Shown here piece after piece: positions 28,226-37,983 of a DNA stretch of 60,391 bases. The DNA comes from Pseudomonadota bacterium (GTDB lineage Bacteria > Pseudomonadota > Gammaproteobacteria > Xanthomonadales > Xanthomonadaceae), in NCBI GenBank assembly GCA_023399815.1, contig JAEWOJ010000141.1:1-60391 (forward strand), read 5' to 3'. Below the pieces are notes generated by a model, which had not been told where the DNA came from, searched no databases, and worked only from the letters and a program-made list of their open reading frames with translations. Both the position numbers and the translations under genes were made by a program. How positions within the stretch are numbered: the first letter of the stretch is position 1; each line of letters starts with the position of its first letter.

Positions 28226-29239
28226 TCAGCCCTGCGCGTCGTGCTCGCGGTGGTAGCGGGTGGCTTCGGCCACTTCGTTGCGCGAGCCGAGGAACACCGG
28301 CACGCGCTGGTGCAGCTGGGCGGGCTGGATGTCGAGGATGCGCTGGCGGCCGTCGGTCGCCGCGCCGCCGGCCTGCTCGATCAGCAGGGCCATCGGATTG
28401 GCTTCGTACATCAGGCGCAGCTTGCCCGGCTTGGACGGATCCTTGCGGTCCCACGGGTAGATGAAGATGCCGCCGCGGGTGAGGATGCGGTGCACGTCGG
28501 CCACCATCGAGGCGATCCAGCGCATGTTGAAGTCCTTGCCGCGCACGCCTTCCCTGCCGGCCAGCAGGTCGGCCACGTAGCCCTGCATCGGCGCCTCCCA
28601 GTGGCGCTGGTTGGACATGTTGATGGCGAATTCCTTCGTGTCCGCCGGCACCTGCATGCCGCGCTGGGTCAGCACGAACTCGCCGGTCTCGCGGTCCAGG
28701 GTGAAGGCATGGGTGCCATGGCCGACGGTGAGCACCAGCATCGTGCTCGGCCCGTAGATGCAGTAGCCGGCCGCCACTTGCTGCACCCCCGGCTGCAGGA
28801 AGTGCTCGTCGCCGGGCTTGTCCACGCCGGCCGGCGCGCGCAGCACCGAGAAGATGGTGCCCACCGACACGTTCACGTCGATGTTGGAGCTGCCGTCCAG
28901 GGGATCGAACAGCAGCAGGAAATCGCCGTGCGGATATTCCGACGGCACCGGCTGACTATGGTCCATCTCCTCCGACGCGCAGGCGGCCAGGTGGCCGCCC
29001 CAGGCGTTGGCTTCGAGCAGGATCTCGTTGGAGATCACGTCCAGCTTCTTCTGCGCCTCGCCCTGCACGTTGCCGGTGCCGGCGTCGCCGAGCACGCCAC
29101 CCAGCGCACCCTTGCTCACCGCGATCGAGATGCTGGTGCAGGCGCGCGCCACCACCGCCACCAGCTGGCGCAGGTCGGCGTTGATGCGGCCGGCGTGCTG
29201 TTCTTCGATCAGGAAGCGGGTCAGCGAGGTGCGGGACAT
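28226..29239 (-). CDS. fbp: Class 1 fructose-1,6-bisphosphatase
   Basis: This enzyme removes the 1-phosphate of fructose 1,6-bisphosphate in gluconeogenesis. The 337-residue protein has the metal-binding LLLFDPLDGSSNIDVNVSVG, the E-rich loop near LDVISNEIL, and the substrate-binding GGIFIYPWD and RLMYEANPMALLIEQAGG segments of class 1 enzymes. The ATG at 29239 (MSRTSLTRFL) is chosen by family length; upstream in-frame codons run into a repeat-rich intergenic region. Confidence 0.95.
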   Translation of the reverse strand: MSRTSLTRFLIEEQHAGRINADLRQLVAVVARACTSISIAVSKGALGGVLGDAGTGNVQGEAQKKLDVISNEILLEANAWGGHLAACASEEMDHSQPVPSEYPHGDFLLLFDPLDGSSNIDVNVSVGTIFSVLRAPAGVDKPGDEHFLQPGVQQVAAGYCIYGPSTMLVLTVGHGTHAFTLDRETGEFVLTQRGMQVPADTKEFAINMSNQRHWEAPMQGYVADLLAGREGVRGKDFNMRWIASMVADVHRILTRGGIFIYPWDRKDPSKPGKLRLMYEANPMALLIEQAGGAATDGRQRILDIQPAQLHQRVPVFLGSRNEVAEATRYHREHDAQG

Positions 29240-29356
29240 GGACGATGGCTGCCTTCGGCAAAAGGGGCGCCATTGTCGCGGGTTGCCCGGTTTTTTGCGA
29301 ACGCAGGACAGGGAATGTCCCGGCAAGGACAAGCGCAGGCGATTGTCGCCGGCGGT

Positions 29357-29470
29357 TGCAGGAGCGATGCCAGTCGCGAGGGGGCTTTCCTATCGAGTCC
29401 TGCGGATGTGCAGGCAGCTGCAGAAGGATCTGCGCGAAGGCCCCTCGCGACTGGCGTCGCTCCTACAGGA
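29357..29470. repeat. Intergenic repeat family A, inverted pair
   Basis: GGAGCGATGCCAGTCGCGAG and the inverted CTCGCGACTGGCGTCGCTCC about 70 bases later form the third complete element of this family. It lies between the aminotransferase gene and fbp. Confidence 0.75.
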
Positions 29471-29483
29471 AACGTGCGGCAGC

Positions 29484-29513
29484 AAAAAGCCCGGGATCGC
29501 TCCCGGGCTTTCG
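29484..29513 (-). terminator. Rho-independent terminator of the aminotransferase gene
   Basis: The 11-base stem AAAGCCCGGGA / TCCCGGGCTTT with a four-base loop is followed by five T residues when read on the minus strand, about 20 bases after the stop codon at 29532. Confidence 0.8.
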
Positions 29514-29531
29514 CGCTCGCCTGCCGCCGGA

Positions 29532-30734
29532 TCAGCCGCGGCTGACGTCGTAGATCGCCTTGGCGACGTAGTCCAGGTTCCTCTGGTTCAGCGCGGCCAC
29601 GCAGATGCGGCCGGTGCCGACGGCATAGATGCCGTACTCGTCGCGCAGCCGGTCCACCTGTGCCTTGCTCAGGCCCGAGTAGGAGAACATGCCGGCCTGC
29701 TGCTGGATGAAGCCGAACTCCGGCGCGCCCAAGGCGGCCAGCTTCTGCACCAGGCCGGCGCGCAGGGCGTGGATGCGCTCGCGCATCCCGGTCAGCTCGG
29801 CGCCCCACATGCCGCGCAGCTCGGCGCTGCCCAGCACGCCGGCGACCAGCGCGGCGCCGTGGGTGGCGGGGCTGGAGTAGATGGTGCGGATGACGCGCTT
29901 GACCTGCGACTGCACGGCCTTGGTCGAGGTCGCGTCCGGGCCCACCACCGACAGCGCGCCGACGCGCTCGCCGTACAGCGAGAACGACTTGGAGTACGAG
30001 TTGGCGACGATGAAGCTGTCGATGCCGGCCTCGGCGATGATGCGCACGGCCTGGCCGTCGGTCTCGATGTCCTTGTCGAAGCCCTGGTAGGCCATGTCGA
30101 GGAACGGGAACAGCTGGCGCTCCTTCAGCAGCGCGGCGACCTGCTGCCACTGCGCGGTGTCCAGGTCGGCGCCGGTCGGGTTATGGCAGCAGGCGTGCAG
30201 CAGCACCACGGTGCCCGGCTGCAGCTTCTGCAGGTCGGCGATCATGCCGGCGAAATCCAGGCCGTGGCTGGCATTGTCGAAATAGGCGTACTCGACCACG
30301 TCGAAACCGGCGGCGCCGAACACGGCGCGGTGGTTTTCCCAGCTCGGGTTGCTGATGGCGACGGTGGCGTGCGGCAGCAGCTTCTTCAGCAGGTCCGCGC
30401 CCACGCGCAGCGCGCCGCTGCCGCCGATGGTCTGCGAGGTGGCGACGCGGCCGGCGGCGAGCAGGTCCGAACCTTCGCCGAACACCAGCTTCTGCGTGGC
30501 CTGGGTGTAGGCCGGCAGGCCGTCGATCGGCAGGTAGCCACGCGGCTTGGCCTCGGCGGCGAGCTGCTGCTCGACCAGCTGCACGGCGCGCAGCAGCGGG
30601 ATGCGGCCGTCCTCGTCGTAATAGATGCCGACGCCAAGGTTGACCTTGGTCGGGCGCGGGTCGGCGTTGTAGGCCTCGGTCAGACCCAGGATCGGGTCGC
30701 CAGGCACCTGTTCCACGTTTGCAAAGAAGGACAC
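29532..30734 (-). CDS. Aspartate/aromatic amino acid aminotransferase
   Basis: This PLP enzyme of the AspC/TyrB family exchanges amino groups between aspartate, tyrosine or phenylalanine and 2-oxoglutarate. The 400-residue protein has GVGIYYDEDGRIPLL near the start, the SNPSWENH, CCHNPTGADL and DMAYQGF segments, the PLP lysine in SYSKSFSLYGERVG, and the C-terminal arginine in TGRICVAALN. A GTG at 30734 (product starts SFFANVEQVPGDPIL) matches the family start; a GTG five codons earlier is an alternative. Neither has a clear ribosome binding site. Preference between AspC and TyrB activity is not decidable here. Confidence 0.92.
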   Translation of the reverse strand: MSFFANVEQVPGDPILGLTEAYNADPRPTKVNLGVGIYYDEDGRIPLLRAVQLVEQQLAAEAKPRGYLPIDGLPAYTQATQKLVFGEGSDLLAAGRVATSQTIGGSGALRVGADLLKKLLPHATVAISNPSWENHRAVFGAAGFDVVEYAYFDNASHGLDFAGMIADLQKLQPGTVVLLHACCHNPTGADLDTAQWQQVAALLKERQLFPFLDMAYQGFDKDIETDGQAVRIIAEAGIDSFIVANSYSKSFSLYGERVGALSVVGPDATSTKAVQSQVKRVIRTIYSSPATHGAALVAGVLGSAELRGMWGAELTGMRERIHALRAGLVQKLAALGAPEFGFIQQQAGMFSYSGLSKAQVDRLRDEYGIYAVGTGRICVAALNQRNLDYVAKAIYDVSRG

Positions 30735-30897
30735 GGCGGTACTCGTCACGGTGGCGGGAGGGGGAAGTTCGGGACGACCGCGCAGCGCGGTCAAACCGCC
30801 CCATCCTAACAGGGCGGGCGGCCGTTGGCGGCAGGGTTTCAGGCGGAACCACCGGTGCGCGACACAGCGCTCGCCGATGATCGGCGATGATGTCGGC

Positions 30898-33039
30898 ATG
30901 AAGCGATGCGAGCGGTTTTTGCCGGTGATCGGGTGGGCGTTGGCGCTGCCGGCCGTGGCGCTGGCCGGCCCGACGCCCGCCACGCTGGACGCCGTGCAGG
31001 TGCAGGCGGCGCGGGTGCATGCCGTCGACGATTTCGACCTGCCCGCCTCGATGACCGTCATCGGCGTGGACGAGGATGGCGCTGGCCGCGGCGCGCTGGT
31101 GTCCGAAGCGCTGGGCGGCGTGCCCGGCCTGCTGGCGCGCGAGCGGCAGAACCTGGCGCAGGACACGCAGCTGTCGATCCGCGGCTTCGGCGCGCGCTCC
31201 ACCTTCGGCGTGCGCGGCGTGCGGCTGCTGGCCGACGGCGTGCCGGCGACGATGCCCGACGGCCAGGGCCAGCTGTCGCATTTCAACCTGCTCGGCGCCG
31301 ACCGCATCGAGGTGCTGCGCGGGCCGTTCTCGGCGCTGTACGGCAATTCCTCCGGCGGCGTGGTGCAGCTGTGGAGCGCCGACGGCCAGGCGGGCGATCC
31401 GTGGCGGCTGCGCACCACCATCGGCAGCGACAACAGCCGCAGCCTCGGCCTGCAGCTCAGGGGCCAGGCCGAGGCCATGCGCTACAACATCGCCGCCAAT
31501 CATTACCGCACCGATGGCTGGCGCGAACACAGCGCGGCGCGGCGCGGATCGCTTAATGCGCGGCTGGGTTTCGATCCCGCGCCCGGGCAGCGGCTGGACC
31601 TGGTGGTCAACGTGCTCGACGCCCCGCACGCGCAGGACCCGCTGGGCCTGACCGCCGCGCAGGTGCGCGCCGATCCGCGCCAGGCTACCGCCGTCGCCAC
31701 GCAGTACGACACGCGCAAGTCGGTGCGGCAGGCCCAGGCCGGCGCGGTCTACACGCTGGAGCAAGGGTCCCAGACCTGGCGGCTGATGGCCTATGCCGGG
31801 CAGCGCACGGTCGAGCAGTTCCTGGCGATCCCGCCGTCGGCGCAGGCCAGCCCGCTGCACTCGGGCGGCGTGGTCGACCTGGACGGCGGCTACGGCGGCG
31901 CGGATGCGCGCTGGGCCTGGCATGGCGCGCTGGCCGGCCGGCCACTGGAACTGGTGGTCGGCGCCAACGCCGACCGCCAGCGCCAGCACCGCACCGGCTA
32001 CGAGAACTTCGTCGGCGATGCGCTGGGCATCAAGGGCCGGCTGCGCCGCGACCAGCGCGACCGCGTCGGCAACGTGGACCAGTTCGCGCAGGCCTGGTGG
32101 CGGATCGGCACGCGCTGGTCGGTCCTGGCCGGCGCGCGCCACAGCCAGGTGCGCTTCCGTTCCGACGACCGCTACGTCGCCGCCGGCAATCCCGACGACA
32201 GCGGCCGCCGCGATTACGCGGCCACCACGCCGGTGGCCGGGCTGGTGTTCCACGCCGGCGACGACCTGCGCCTGTATGCCTCGGCCGGGCGCGGCTTCGA
32301 GACACCGACCTTCAACGAGCTGGGCTACCGCGCCGATGGCGGCGCCGGACTGGCGCTGGACCTGTCCCCGGCCACCAGCCGCAACCATGAGCTTGGCGCC
32401 AAGTGGCGTACCCAGGCCGGCGCGCGGCTGGAACTTGCGCTGTTCCGCGCCGATACCGACGACGAACTGGCCGTGGCCGGCAACGTCGGCGGCCGCAGCA
32501 GCTACCGCAACATCGGCGCCACCCGCCGCCAGGGCCTGGAACTGGGCTGGCTGCAGCCCGTCGGCGAAACCCAGCAGCTGCAGCTGGCCTGGACCTGGCT
32601 GCAGGCCACGGTGCGCGAGGGCTACCTGACCTGCACCGGCCTGCCCGCGCCCTGCACCGTGCCGCGCAATCCGGTGCCGGCCGGCACCGCGCTGCCGGGC
32701 GTGCCGCGCCAGCAGCTGCATGCGCGCTGGCGCTGGCAGCCGGGGCCGTGGCAACTGGCGGTCGAAACCGTGGCCGCGAGCGCGACGCCCGCCACCGACC
32801 TGGGCGATGCGCGCGCGCCCGGCCACGCGCTGCTGAACCTGGAAGCGGCGCGGCAATGGCGGACTGCGCATGGCCCGCTGCGCCTGTTCGCGCGCGTGGA
32901 CAACCTGCTGGACCGGCGCTACATCGGCTCGGTCATCGTCAACGACGGCAACCAGCGCTACTACGAGCCGGGACCGGATCGCGGCTGGACGTTGGGGGTG
33001 CAGTGGGAGTGGGGGCGGTCGGCATCGTTATCACGGTAG
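30898..33039 (+). CDS. TonB-dependent outer-membrane receptor
   Basis: The 713-residue protein has a signal peptide (VIGWALALPAVALAG), a short TonB-box-like stretch LDAVQVQAA, a plug domain with RGFGARSTFGVRGVRLL and ADRIEVLRGPFSALYGNSSGGVV, and a 22-strand barrel ending in a typical aromatic-rich C-terminus. The two cysteines in TCTGLPAPCTVP may form a loop disulphide. Strong similarity in the barrel (ATSRNHELGAKW, NRRYIGSVIVND-like end) fits siderophore- or vitamin-type receptors, but substrate is unknown. It stands alone on the plus strand, divergent from the aminotransferase gene. The ATG at 30898 is chosen for the signal peptide. Confidence 0.88.
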   Translation: MKRCERFLPVIGWALALPAVALAGPTPATLDAVQVQAARVHAVDDFDLPASMTVIGVDEDGAGRGALVSEALGGVPGLLARERQNLAQDTQLSIRGFGARSTFGVRGVRLLADGVPATMPDGQGQLSHFNLLGADRIEVLRGPFSALYGNSSGGVVQLWSADGQAGDPWRLRTTIGSDNSRSLGLQLRGQAEAMRYNIAANHYRTDGWREHSAARRGSLNARLGFDPAPGQRLDLVVNVLDAPHAQDPLGLTAAQVRADPRQATAVATQYDTRKSVRQAQAGAVYTLEQGSQTWRLMAYAGQRTVEQFLAIPPSAQASPLHSGGVVDLDGGYGGADARWAWHGALAGRPLELVVGANADRQRQHRTGYENFVGDALGIKGRLRRDQRDRVGNVDQFAQAWWRIGTRWSVLAGARHSQVRFRSDDRYVAAGNPDDSGRRDYAATTPVAGLVFHAGDDLRLYASAGRGFETPTFNELGYRADGGAGLALDLSPATSRNHELGAKWRTQAGARLELALFRADTDDELAVAGNVGGRSSYRNIGATRRQGLELGWLQPVGETQQLQLAWTWLQATVREGYLTCTGLPAPCTVPRNPVPAGTALPGVPRQQLHARWRWQPGPWQLAVETVAASATPATDLGDARAPGHALLNLEAARQWRTAHGPLRLFARVDNLLDRRYIGSVIVNDGNQRYYEPGPDRGWTLGVQWEWGRSASLSR

Positions 33040-33099
33040 CCGTGGGGTCGGGTTGCCCGGCACAAAGCTTTGCCGGTACTTGATCAGCATCGTGTTTCA

Positions 33100-33300
33100 G
33101 TCGCAGGAGAACACTCCCTCCCTTTCGTGCGTAGTACGAAGGGGAGGGGGCTTTTGATCTTCGCGAGCAGCCCAAGGCACCCCCTCCCAACCTCCCCCTG
33201 CTCGCTTCGCGAGCAAGGGGAGGGGCAAGAGCTAAGGCATCATGCTGCTTAGGTGCCGGCAAAGCCCTATGCGGGGCAAGCCCTGCATCTACGTTGCGAT
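33100..33300. repeat. Repeat-rich intergenic region
   Basis: Between the TonB receptor and the KDPG aldolase gene lie several inverted motifs: CTTTCGTGCGTAGTACGAAG (33122-33141), a long CCCCTCCC / GGGAGGGG pair at about 33180-33228, TTCGCGAGCAG with TCGCGAGCAAGG, and a family B copy. They resemble decayed small repeats and hairpins between convergent genes. No gene is seen. Confidence 0.5.
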
Positions 33301-33303
33301 GGT

Positions 33304-33942
33304 TCAGCCGGGCAACACCGCCGCTTCGCGTGCCAGCCGTTCGATGCCGGCCCAGTCGTGCGCCGCCAGCAGGTCGCGCGTGGTCAGCCACGAACCGCCC
33401 ACGCACAGCACGTTGGGCAGGTGCAGGAACTGCGCGGCGGTGTGCGCGCCGATGCCGCCGGTCGGGCAGAAGCGCACGTCGCCGAACGGGCCGTTCCAGG
33501 CCGACAGCATCGCCGCGCCGCCGGCCTGCACCGCCGGGAAGAACTTGAACGTGTCCAGCCCCTGCTCCAGCCCGTGCATCAGTTCCGACGAGGTGGCCAC
33601 GCCCGGCAGGAACGGCAGGTCGGTATCGCGCGCGGCGGCGTAGAGCCGGTCGGTGGCGCCCGGCGAGACCGCGAAGCGACCGCCGATGGCCTTCACCCGC
33701 TCCATCTGCCGCGCATCGAGCACGGTGCCGGCGCCGATCACCGCGTCGGGCACGGCTTCGACCATCGCCTTGATCGCTTCCATCGCGGTGGCGGTGCGCA
33801 GCGTCACCTCGATCACCGGCAGGCCGCCGCGGAACAGCGCCTGCGCCACCTGCACCGCGTCGTCGATGTCGTCGGGGGTGAACACCGGGATCACCGGCGC
33901 CAGCTTGAGGACAGCGCGCACGCGCGGATCAGCGCCGGACAT
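33304..33942 (-). CDS. eda: 2-dehydro-3-deoxy-6-phosphogluconate aldolase (KDPG aldolase)
   Basis: This class I aldolase splits KDPG into pyruvate and glyceraldehyde 3-phosphate. The 212-residue protein has the conserved PVIEVTLRT (catalytic glutamate), GAGTVLDARQ, SPGATDRL and the Schiff-base lysine in TFKFFPA, then FCPTGGIGAH. Its start overlaps the KDG kinase gene by 14 bases, so the two form an operon that completes uronate breakdown: kinase first, aldolase second. Confidence 0.96.
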   Translation of the reverse strand: MSGADPRVRAVLKLAPVIPVFTPDDIDDAVQVAQALFRGGLPVIEVTLRTATAMEAIKAMVEAVPDAVIGAGTVLDARQMERVKAIGGRFAVSPGATDRLYAAARDTDLPFLPGVATSSELMHGLEQGLDTFKFFPAVQAGGAAMLSAWNGPFGDVRFCPTGGIGAHTAAQFLHLPNVLCVGGSWLTTRDLLAAHDWAGIERLAREAAVLPG

Positions 33943-34951
33943 CGAACCTTCCTTCGCCCACCAGGGCCATCACGTCGGCCACGCCGACCGGATTGAAATC
34001 GCCGGGAATGGAATGCTTCAAACAGCCCGCCGCCAGGCCGAAGCGGATCGTGGCGTCGGCGTCGAGGCCTTCGACCAGGCCATGCAGCACGCCGGCGGCG
34101 AAGGCATCGCCGCCGCCGATGCGGTCGACGATGCCGGTCAGCTCCTCGGCCGGCGCGACCGCGCGGATGCCGTCGCGGCCGAGCAGCATCGCGCCGAGCG
34201 AATGGTGGCCGACGCTGTGCGCCGTGCGCTGCGTGCAGGCCATGTACCGCAGGCGTGGAAAGGCCGCGAACGCCATCGCCGCCGCCGCATCCACGCGCGC
34301 CTGCGCGTCGGCCTGCGGGAATTCGCCGCCGAGCACCACGCCGATGTCGCGATGGTCGGCGAACACGATGTGCGCGCAGTCGAACAGGTCGCGGAGGATC
34401 GCCTGGGCGTCGCCGCCCCAGCGCTCCCACAGCTTCGGCCGGAAGTTGCCGTCGAAGGACACCTTGATGCCCATCGCGCAGGCGGTCCGCGCGGCGGCCA
34501 GTGTCGCCTGCGCCGCTTCGGCGCCGAGCGCGGGGCTCACCCCGGACAGATGCAGCCATTGCGCGCCTTGCAGCAGCGCCGGCCAGTCGTAGCCGTCGGC
34601 GCGCGCGCGGGCGAAGGCCGAGTCGGCGCGGTCGTAGACCACTTCGCTGGGCCGGTGGCCGGCGCCGGTGGTCAGGAAATACAGGCCCATGCGGCCCTCG
34701 CCGCGCCGCACCCGGCCGGTATCGACGCCATGCCGGCGCAGTTCGCCGGTCACCGCCGCGCCCAGCGGGTTGTCGGCGACCACGCCGACCATCGCCACGT
34801 CATGGCCGAAATGCGCCAGCGACACGCCGACATTGGCCTCGGCGCCGCCGCAGTAGACCTCCAGCGACGGGCTCTGCAGCAGCAGCTGGTGGCCGGGCGC
34901 GCCGAGCCGCAGCAGCAGCTCGCCGAAACAGACAACACGGGGGGAACTCAT
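33929..34951 (-). CDS. kdgK: 2-dehydro-3-deoxygluconate kinase (PfkB family)
   Basis: KdgK phosphorylates KDG to KDPG with ATP. The 340-residue PfkB-type protein has VCFGELLLRL at the start, EVYCGGAEANVGVSLAHFG, the substrate-binding FDGNFRPKLWE, and the anion-hole motif RIGGGDAFAAGVL with the catalytic aspartate. CAGGAG lies six bases before the ATG. It is the first gene of the kdgK-eda unit and is divergent from the large TonB receptor, with two regulator-like sites in the shared region. Confidence 0.95.
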   Translation of the reverse strand: MSSPRVVCFGELLLRLGAPGHQLLLQSPSLEVYCGGAEANVGVSLAHFGHDVAMVGVVADNPLGAAVTGELRRHGVDTGRVRRGEGRMGLYFLTTGAGHRPSEVVYDRADSAFARARADGYDWPALLQGAQWLHLSGVSPALGAEAAQATLAAARTACAMGIKVSFDGNFRPKLWERWGGDAQAILRDLFDCAHIVFADHRDIGVVLGGEFPQADAQARVDAAAAMAFAAFPRLRYMACTQRTAHSVGHHSLGAMLLGRDGIRAVAPAEELTGIVDRIGGGDAFAAGVLHGLVEGLDADATIRFGLAAGCLKHSIPGDFNPVGVADVMALVGEGRFDVRR

Positions 34952-35000
34952 CGGAACTCCTGTCGCGTCCTACGCTCCGGAGAATGATGGCACGATAAAT

Positions 35001-35015
35001 TGACTATCGGTGTCA
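35001..35015. promoter_or_regulatory. Operator-like site 1 (kdgK / TonB receptor)
   Basis: TGACTATCGGTGTCA has palindromic ends TGAC/GTCA. Its complement carries the core ATGACACCG shared with 35148-35162, 45569-45583 and 50838-50852. It lies in the divergent region between kdgK and the receptor gene and is a candidate site for the LacI-type regulator encoded at 49729-50787. Confidence 0.6.
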
Positions 35016-35147
35016 TATGGCTGGATTGTCCTCCTGTCCCTGCCGCCGGCGTCCGCGGAATGTCCCAAAGACAAAGGCTTGCGGCGGTTTCCTGCCCTGT
35101 TGCAGTGCAAGATGCTCCCTCCCGGTGCTCCTGCTACTTTCGGTTTT

Positions 35148-35162
35148 GACCAGCGGTGTCAT
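35148..35162. promoter_or_regulatory. Operator-like site 2 (TonB receptor)
   Basis: TGACCAGCGGTGTCA, again with TGAC/GTCA ends and the complement of TGACACCG, lies about 60 bases before the receptor start. A TTGACC -35-like hexamer overlaps its left end. Confidence 0.6.
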
Positions 35163-35223
35163 AGGCCTTCGGCACTACAGAAATCGCCGCTTCGCATGTA
35201 AGCCTTTGGAGAGGGGGAAACGC

Positions 35224-37974
35224 ATGTATCCACACAGCAAGTTCAGAAAGACACCGGTTACCTTGCTCGCGCTGTCGATCGGCCTGGCCCTGCAGGCCGG
35301 CGCCGCGGCGGCCCAGGACGCCGGCACCGCCGCGACCGAACTGGACACCGTGACCGTCACCGGCTACCGCGCCAGCGTCGAGAAGGCGCTGGACATCAAG
35401 CGCGGCGAGGCCGGCATGGTCGACGCCGTGGTCGCCGAGGACATCGGCAAGTTCCCGGACAGCAACCTGGCCGAATCGCTGCAGCGCATCCCCGGCGTGG
35501 TCATCACCCGCGACGGCGGCGAAGGCCGCCAGATCACCGTGCGCGGCCTCGGCCCGGACTTCACCCGCGTGCGCATCAACGGCATGGAAGCGCTGAGCAC
35601 CGTCGGCAGCAGCGACGGCCAGGGCGGCACCAACCGCAGCCGCGGCTTCGACTTCAACGTGTTCGCCTCGGACCTGTTCACGCAGCTGGTCGCGCGCAAG
35701 ACCGCCTCGGCCGACGTGGACGAAGGTTCGCTGGGCGCGACCGTCGACCTGCGCACCGCGCGCCCGTTCGACTACGACGGCTTCACCCTGGTGAGCAACG
35801 TGCAGGCCGCCTACAACGACGCCTCGCAGTCGGCCATGCCGCGCTTCGCCGGCCTGATCGCCAACAGCTGGGCCGACGGCAAGGTCGGCGCGCTGCTGTC
35901 GGTGGCGTACTCCGAGCGCAATACCGTGGAAGAAGGCACCGGCACCGTGCGCTGGTCTGGCGGCACCACCAATGGCGGTTTCAATCCGGATTCCGCGTTC
36001 AAGGATGCCCTGAGGTCCGACGTCTACGCGCCGCGCTTCCCGCGCTACACGCTGATGGAGCACGACCAGAAGCGCCTGGGCGTGACCGGCGCGCTGCAGT
36101 TCAAGCCCAGCGACCGCACCACCTTCAGCCTGGATGCGCTGTACTCGAAGATCGACGCCAAGCGCGACGAGAAGTACATCGAGGCCAACGGCCTGAGCAA
36201 GTCCGACGCGCTGGGCAAGAAGGAAATCCTGGTCAATGCCGGCGAGGTGCGCGACGGCGCGCTGGTCTATGCGCAGATGGACAACGTCGACATCCGCGCC
36301 GAGAACCGCCACGACGAGTGGAGCACGGATTTCTACCAGCTCAGCCTCGACGGCGAGCACAAGCTGACCGACAGCTTCACCATCACCGGCAAGGTCGGCA
36401 CTTCCAAGTCCAAGCATGAGAACCCGGTCCAGGCGACCATCATGATGGACAAGCTGAACGTGCAGGGCTACAGCTACGACTACCGCGGCAGCATGACCAA
36501 GCCGGTGTTCGACTACGGTGTCAGCCCGACCGACCCGAACGGCTGGACGCTGTCCACCATCCGCCTGCGCCAGAACTACGTGAACAACGAGTTCCACAAC
36601 GGCGACCTGAACTTCTCGTGGGTCATCGGCCCGTCGTTCACCTTGAGCGGCGGCGTGCAGGGCAAGAACTACAGCTTCGACTCGATGGAACGTCGCCGCA
36701 CGGCCACCGAGACCGTGGTGCCGAACTTCGACACCGGCAACAAGATCGTCCCGGCCGACCTGACCGACCTGGCCAGCCTCAGCGGCCTGGCCGGTTCGCC
36801 GGGCAAGTGGGTGGTGCCGGACTTCGGTGCCATCGCCAACCTGTTCGGCATCTTCAGCAACGATGGCACCTTCGCGCTGAGCGACTACGCCGCCAGCATG
36901 CGCAGCGTCGAGGAACAGGACCGCAGCGGCTGGCTGATGGGCCAGTTCTCGACCGAGGTCGGCTCGATCCCGGTGTACGGCAACATCGGCGTGCGCTACG
37001 TGCGCACCAAGCAGAACTCCTCGGGCATCGCCACCGCCAGCGGCAAGCCGGTGTCGACCACGGTCAGCCGCGAGTACAACGACACCCTGCCATCGCTGAA
37101 CCTGGTGGCCGAGATCACCCCGGACTTCCTGGTGCGCTTCGCCGCGGCCAAGGTGATGTCGCGTCCGGGCCTGGGCAGCCTGACCCCGGGCGTGACGGTC
37201 AACGTCAGCGGCAGCGCCAAGACGGTCAGCGGCGGCAACCCGTTCCTCGATCCGGTGCGCGCCAAGAGCTACGACCTGGGCCTGGAGTGGTACTTCGACG
37301 AAGGCGCCATGCTCGGCGCGACCCTGTTCTACAAGGACATCGGCAGCTTCATCCAGACCACCCGCGAAAGCCGCATCTACTCCGACAGCGGCCTGCCGGC
37401 CAGCCTGCTCGAAGGCACCACCGCCAGCGCCAGCGACGAGTTCGTGTTCACCGTGCCGATCAACACCCCGGGCGGCAAGCTGCAGGGCGTGGAGCTGAAC
37501 TACGTGCAGCCGTTCACCTTCCTGCCGGGCAAGTGGAGCAACTTCGGCACGCAGCTGAACTACACCTACGTCGATTCGGACATCCAGTACCTGCTGTCCT
37601 CCGGCGCGGCCGCGCAGAAGGCGGCGATGACCGGCCAGTCCAAGAACTCGTGGAACGCCACGCTGTTCTATGAAGGCAAGGCCTTCTCGGGCCGCGTCTC
37701 GGCGACCAACCGCAACGACTACCTGATCCAGGTACCGGGCACCGAAGCCGGGTTCGACAGCGCCGGCCAGGGCGTGCACGGCCAGAGCGGCACCACCATC
37801 CTCGATGCGTCGATCCACTACCGCATCAGCGACCAGCTGGAGCTCAGCCTGGAAGGCGCCAACCTGACCAACGAGGCGCAGGAGTCCTGGGTGTCCAATC
37901 CGTCGGTGACGCTGCCGCTGGAATACAGCCAGACCGGGCGCACCTACACGCTGGGCCTGCGCTACAAGTTCTGA
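35224..37974 (+). CDS. TonB-dependent receptor of the uronate/glycan locus
   Basis: This 916-residue outer-membrane receptor has a signal peptide ending AGAAAA|QD, a TonB box-like segment TELDTVTVTGYRAS, a plug domain (DAVVAEDIGKFPDSNLAESLQRIPGV is the family hallmark; PGVVITRDGGEGRQITVRG), and a barrel ending GRTYTLGLRYKF with the terminal phenylalanine. This is the TonB receptor type common in xanthomonad carbohydrate-utilisation loci. GAGAGGGGGAAA before the ATG is a strong ribosome binding site. It lies between kdgK-eda (divergent) and a large secreted LamG protein (same strand) and probably imports oligosaccharides containing uronic acid. Confidence 0.92.
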   Translation: MYPHSKFRKTPVTLLALSIGLALQAGAAAAQDAGTAATELDTVTVTGYRASVEKALDIKRGEAGMVDAVVAEDIGKFPDSNLAESLQRIPGVVITRDGGEGRQITVRGLGPDFTRVRINGMEALSTVGSSDGQGGTNRSRGFDFNVFASDLFTQLVARKTASADVDEGSLGATVDLRTARPFDYDGFTLVSNVQAAYNDASQSAMPRFAGLIANSWADGKVGALLSVAYSERNTVEEGTGTVRWSGGTTNGGFNPDSAFKDALRSDVYAPRFPRYTLMEHDQKRLGVTGALQFKPSDRTTFSLDALYSKIDAKRDEKYIEANGLSKSDALGKKEILVNAGEVRDGALVYAQMDNVDIRAENRHDEWSTDFYQLSLDGEHKLTDSFTITGKVGTSKSKHENPVQATIMMDKLNVQGYSYDYRGSMTKPVFDYGVSPTDPNGWTLSTIRLRQNYVNNEFHNGDLNFSWVIGPSFTLSGGVQGKNYSFDSMERRRTATETVVPNFDTGNKIVPADLTDLASLSGLAGSPGKWVVPDFGAIANLFGIFSNDGTFALSDYAASMRSVEEQDRSGWLMGQFSTEVGSIPVYGNIGVRYVRTKQNSSGIATASGKPVSTTVSREYNDTLPSLNLVAEITPDFLVRFAAAKVMSRPGLGSLTPGVTVNVSGSAKTVSGGNPFLDPVRAKSYDLGLEWYFDEGAMLGATLFYKDIGSFIQTTRESRIYSDSGLPASLLEGTTASASDEFVFTVPINTPGGKLQGVELNYVQPFTFLPGKWSNFGTQLNYTYVDSDIQYLLSSGAAAQKAAMTGQSKNSWNATLFYEGKAFSGRVSATNRNDYLIQVPGTEAGFDSAGQGVHGQSGTTILDASIHYRISDQLELSLEGANLTNEAQESWVSNPSVTLPLEYSQTGRTYTLGLRYKF

Positions 37975-37983
37975 TGCGGGACG

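Noticed and set aside
33040..33303. Repeat-rich intergenic region after the TonB receptor as an insertion-sequence remnant
   Set aside because: The hairpins are short and unlike each other. No transposase fragment or target duplication was seen.
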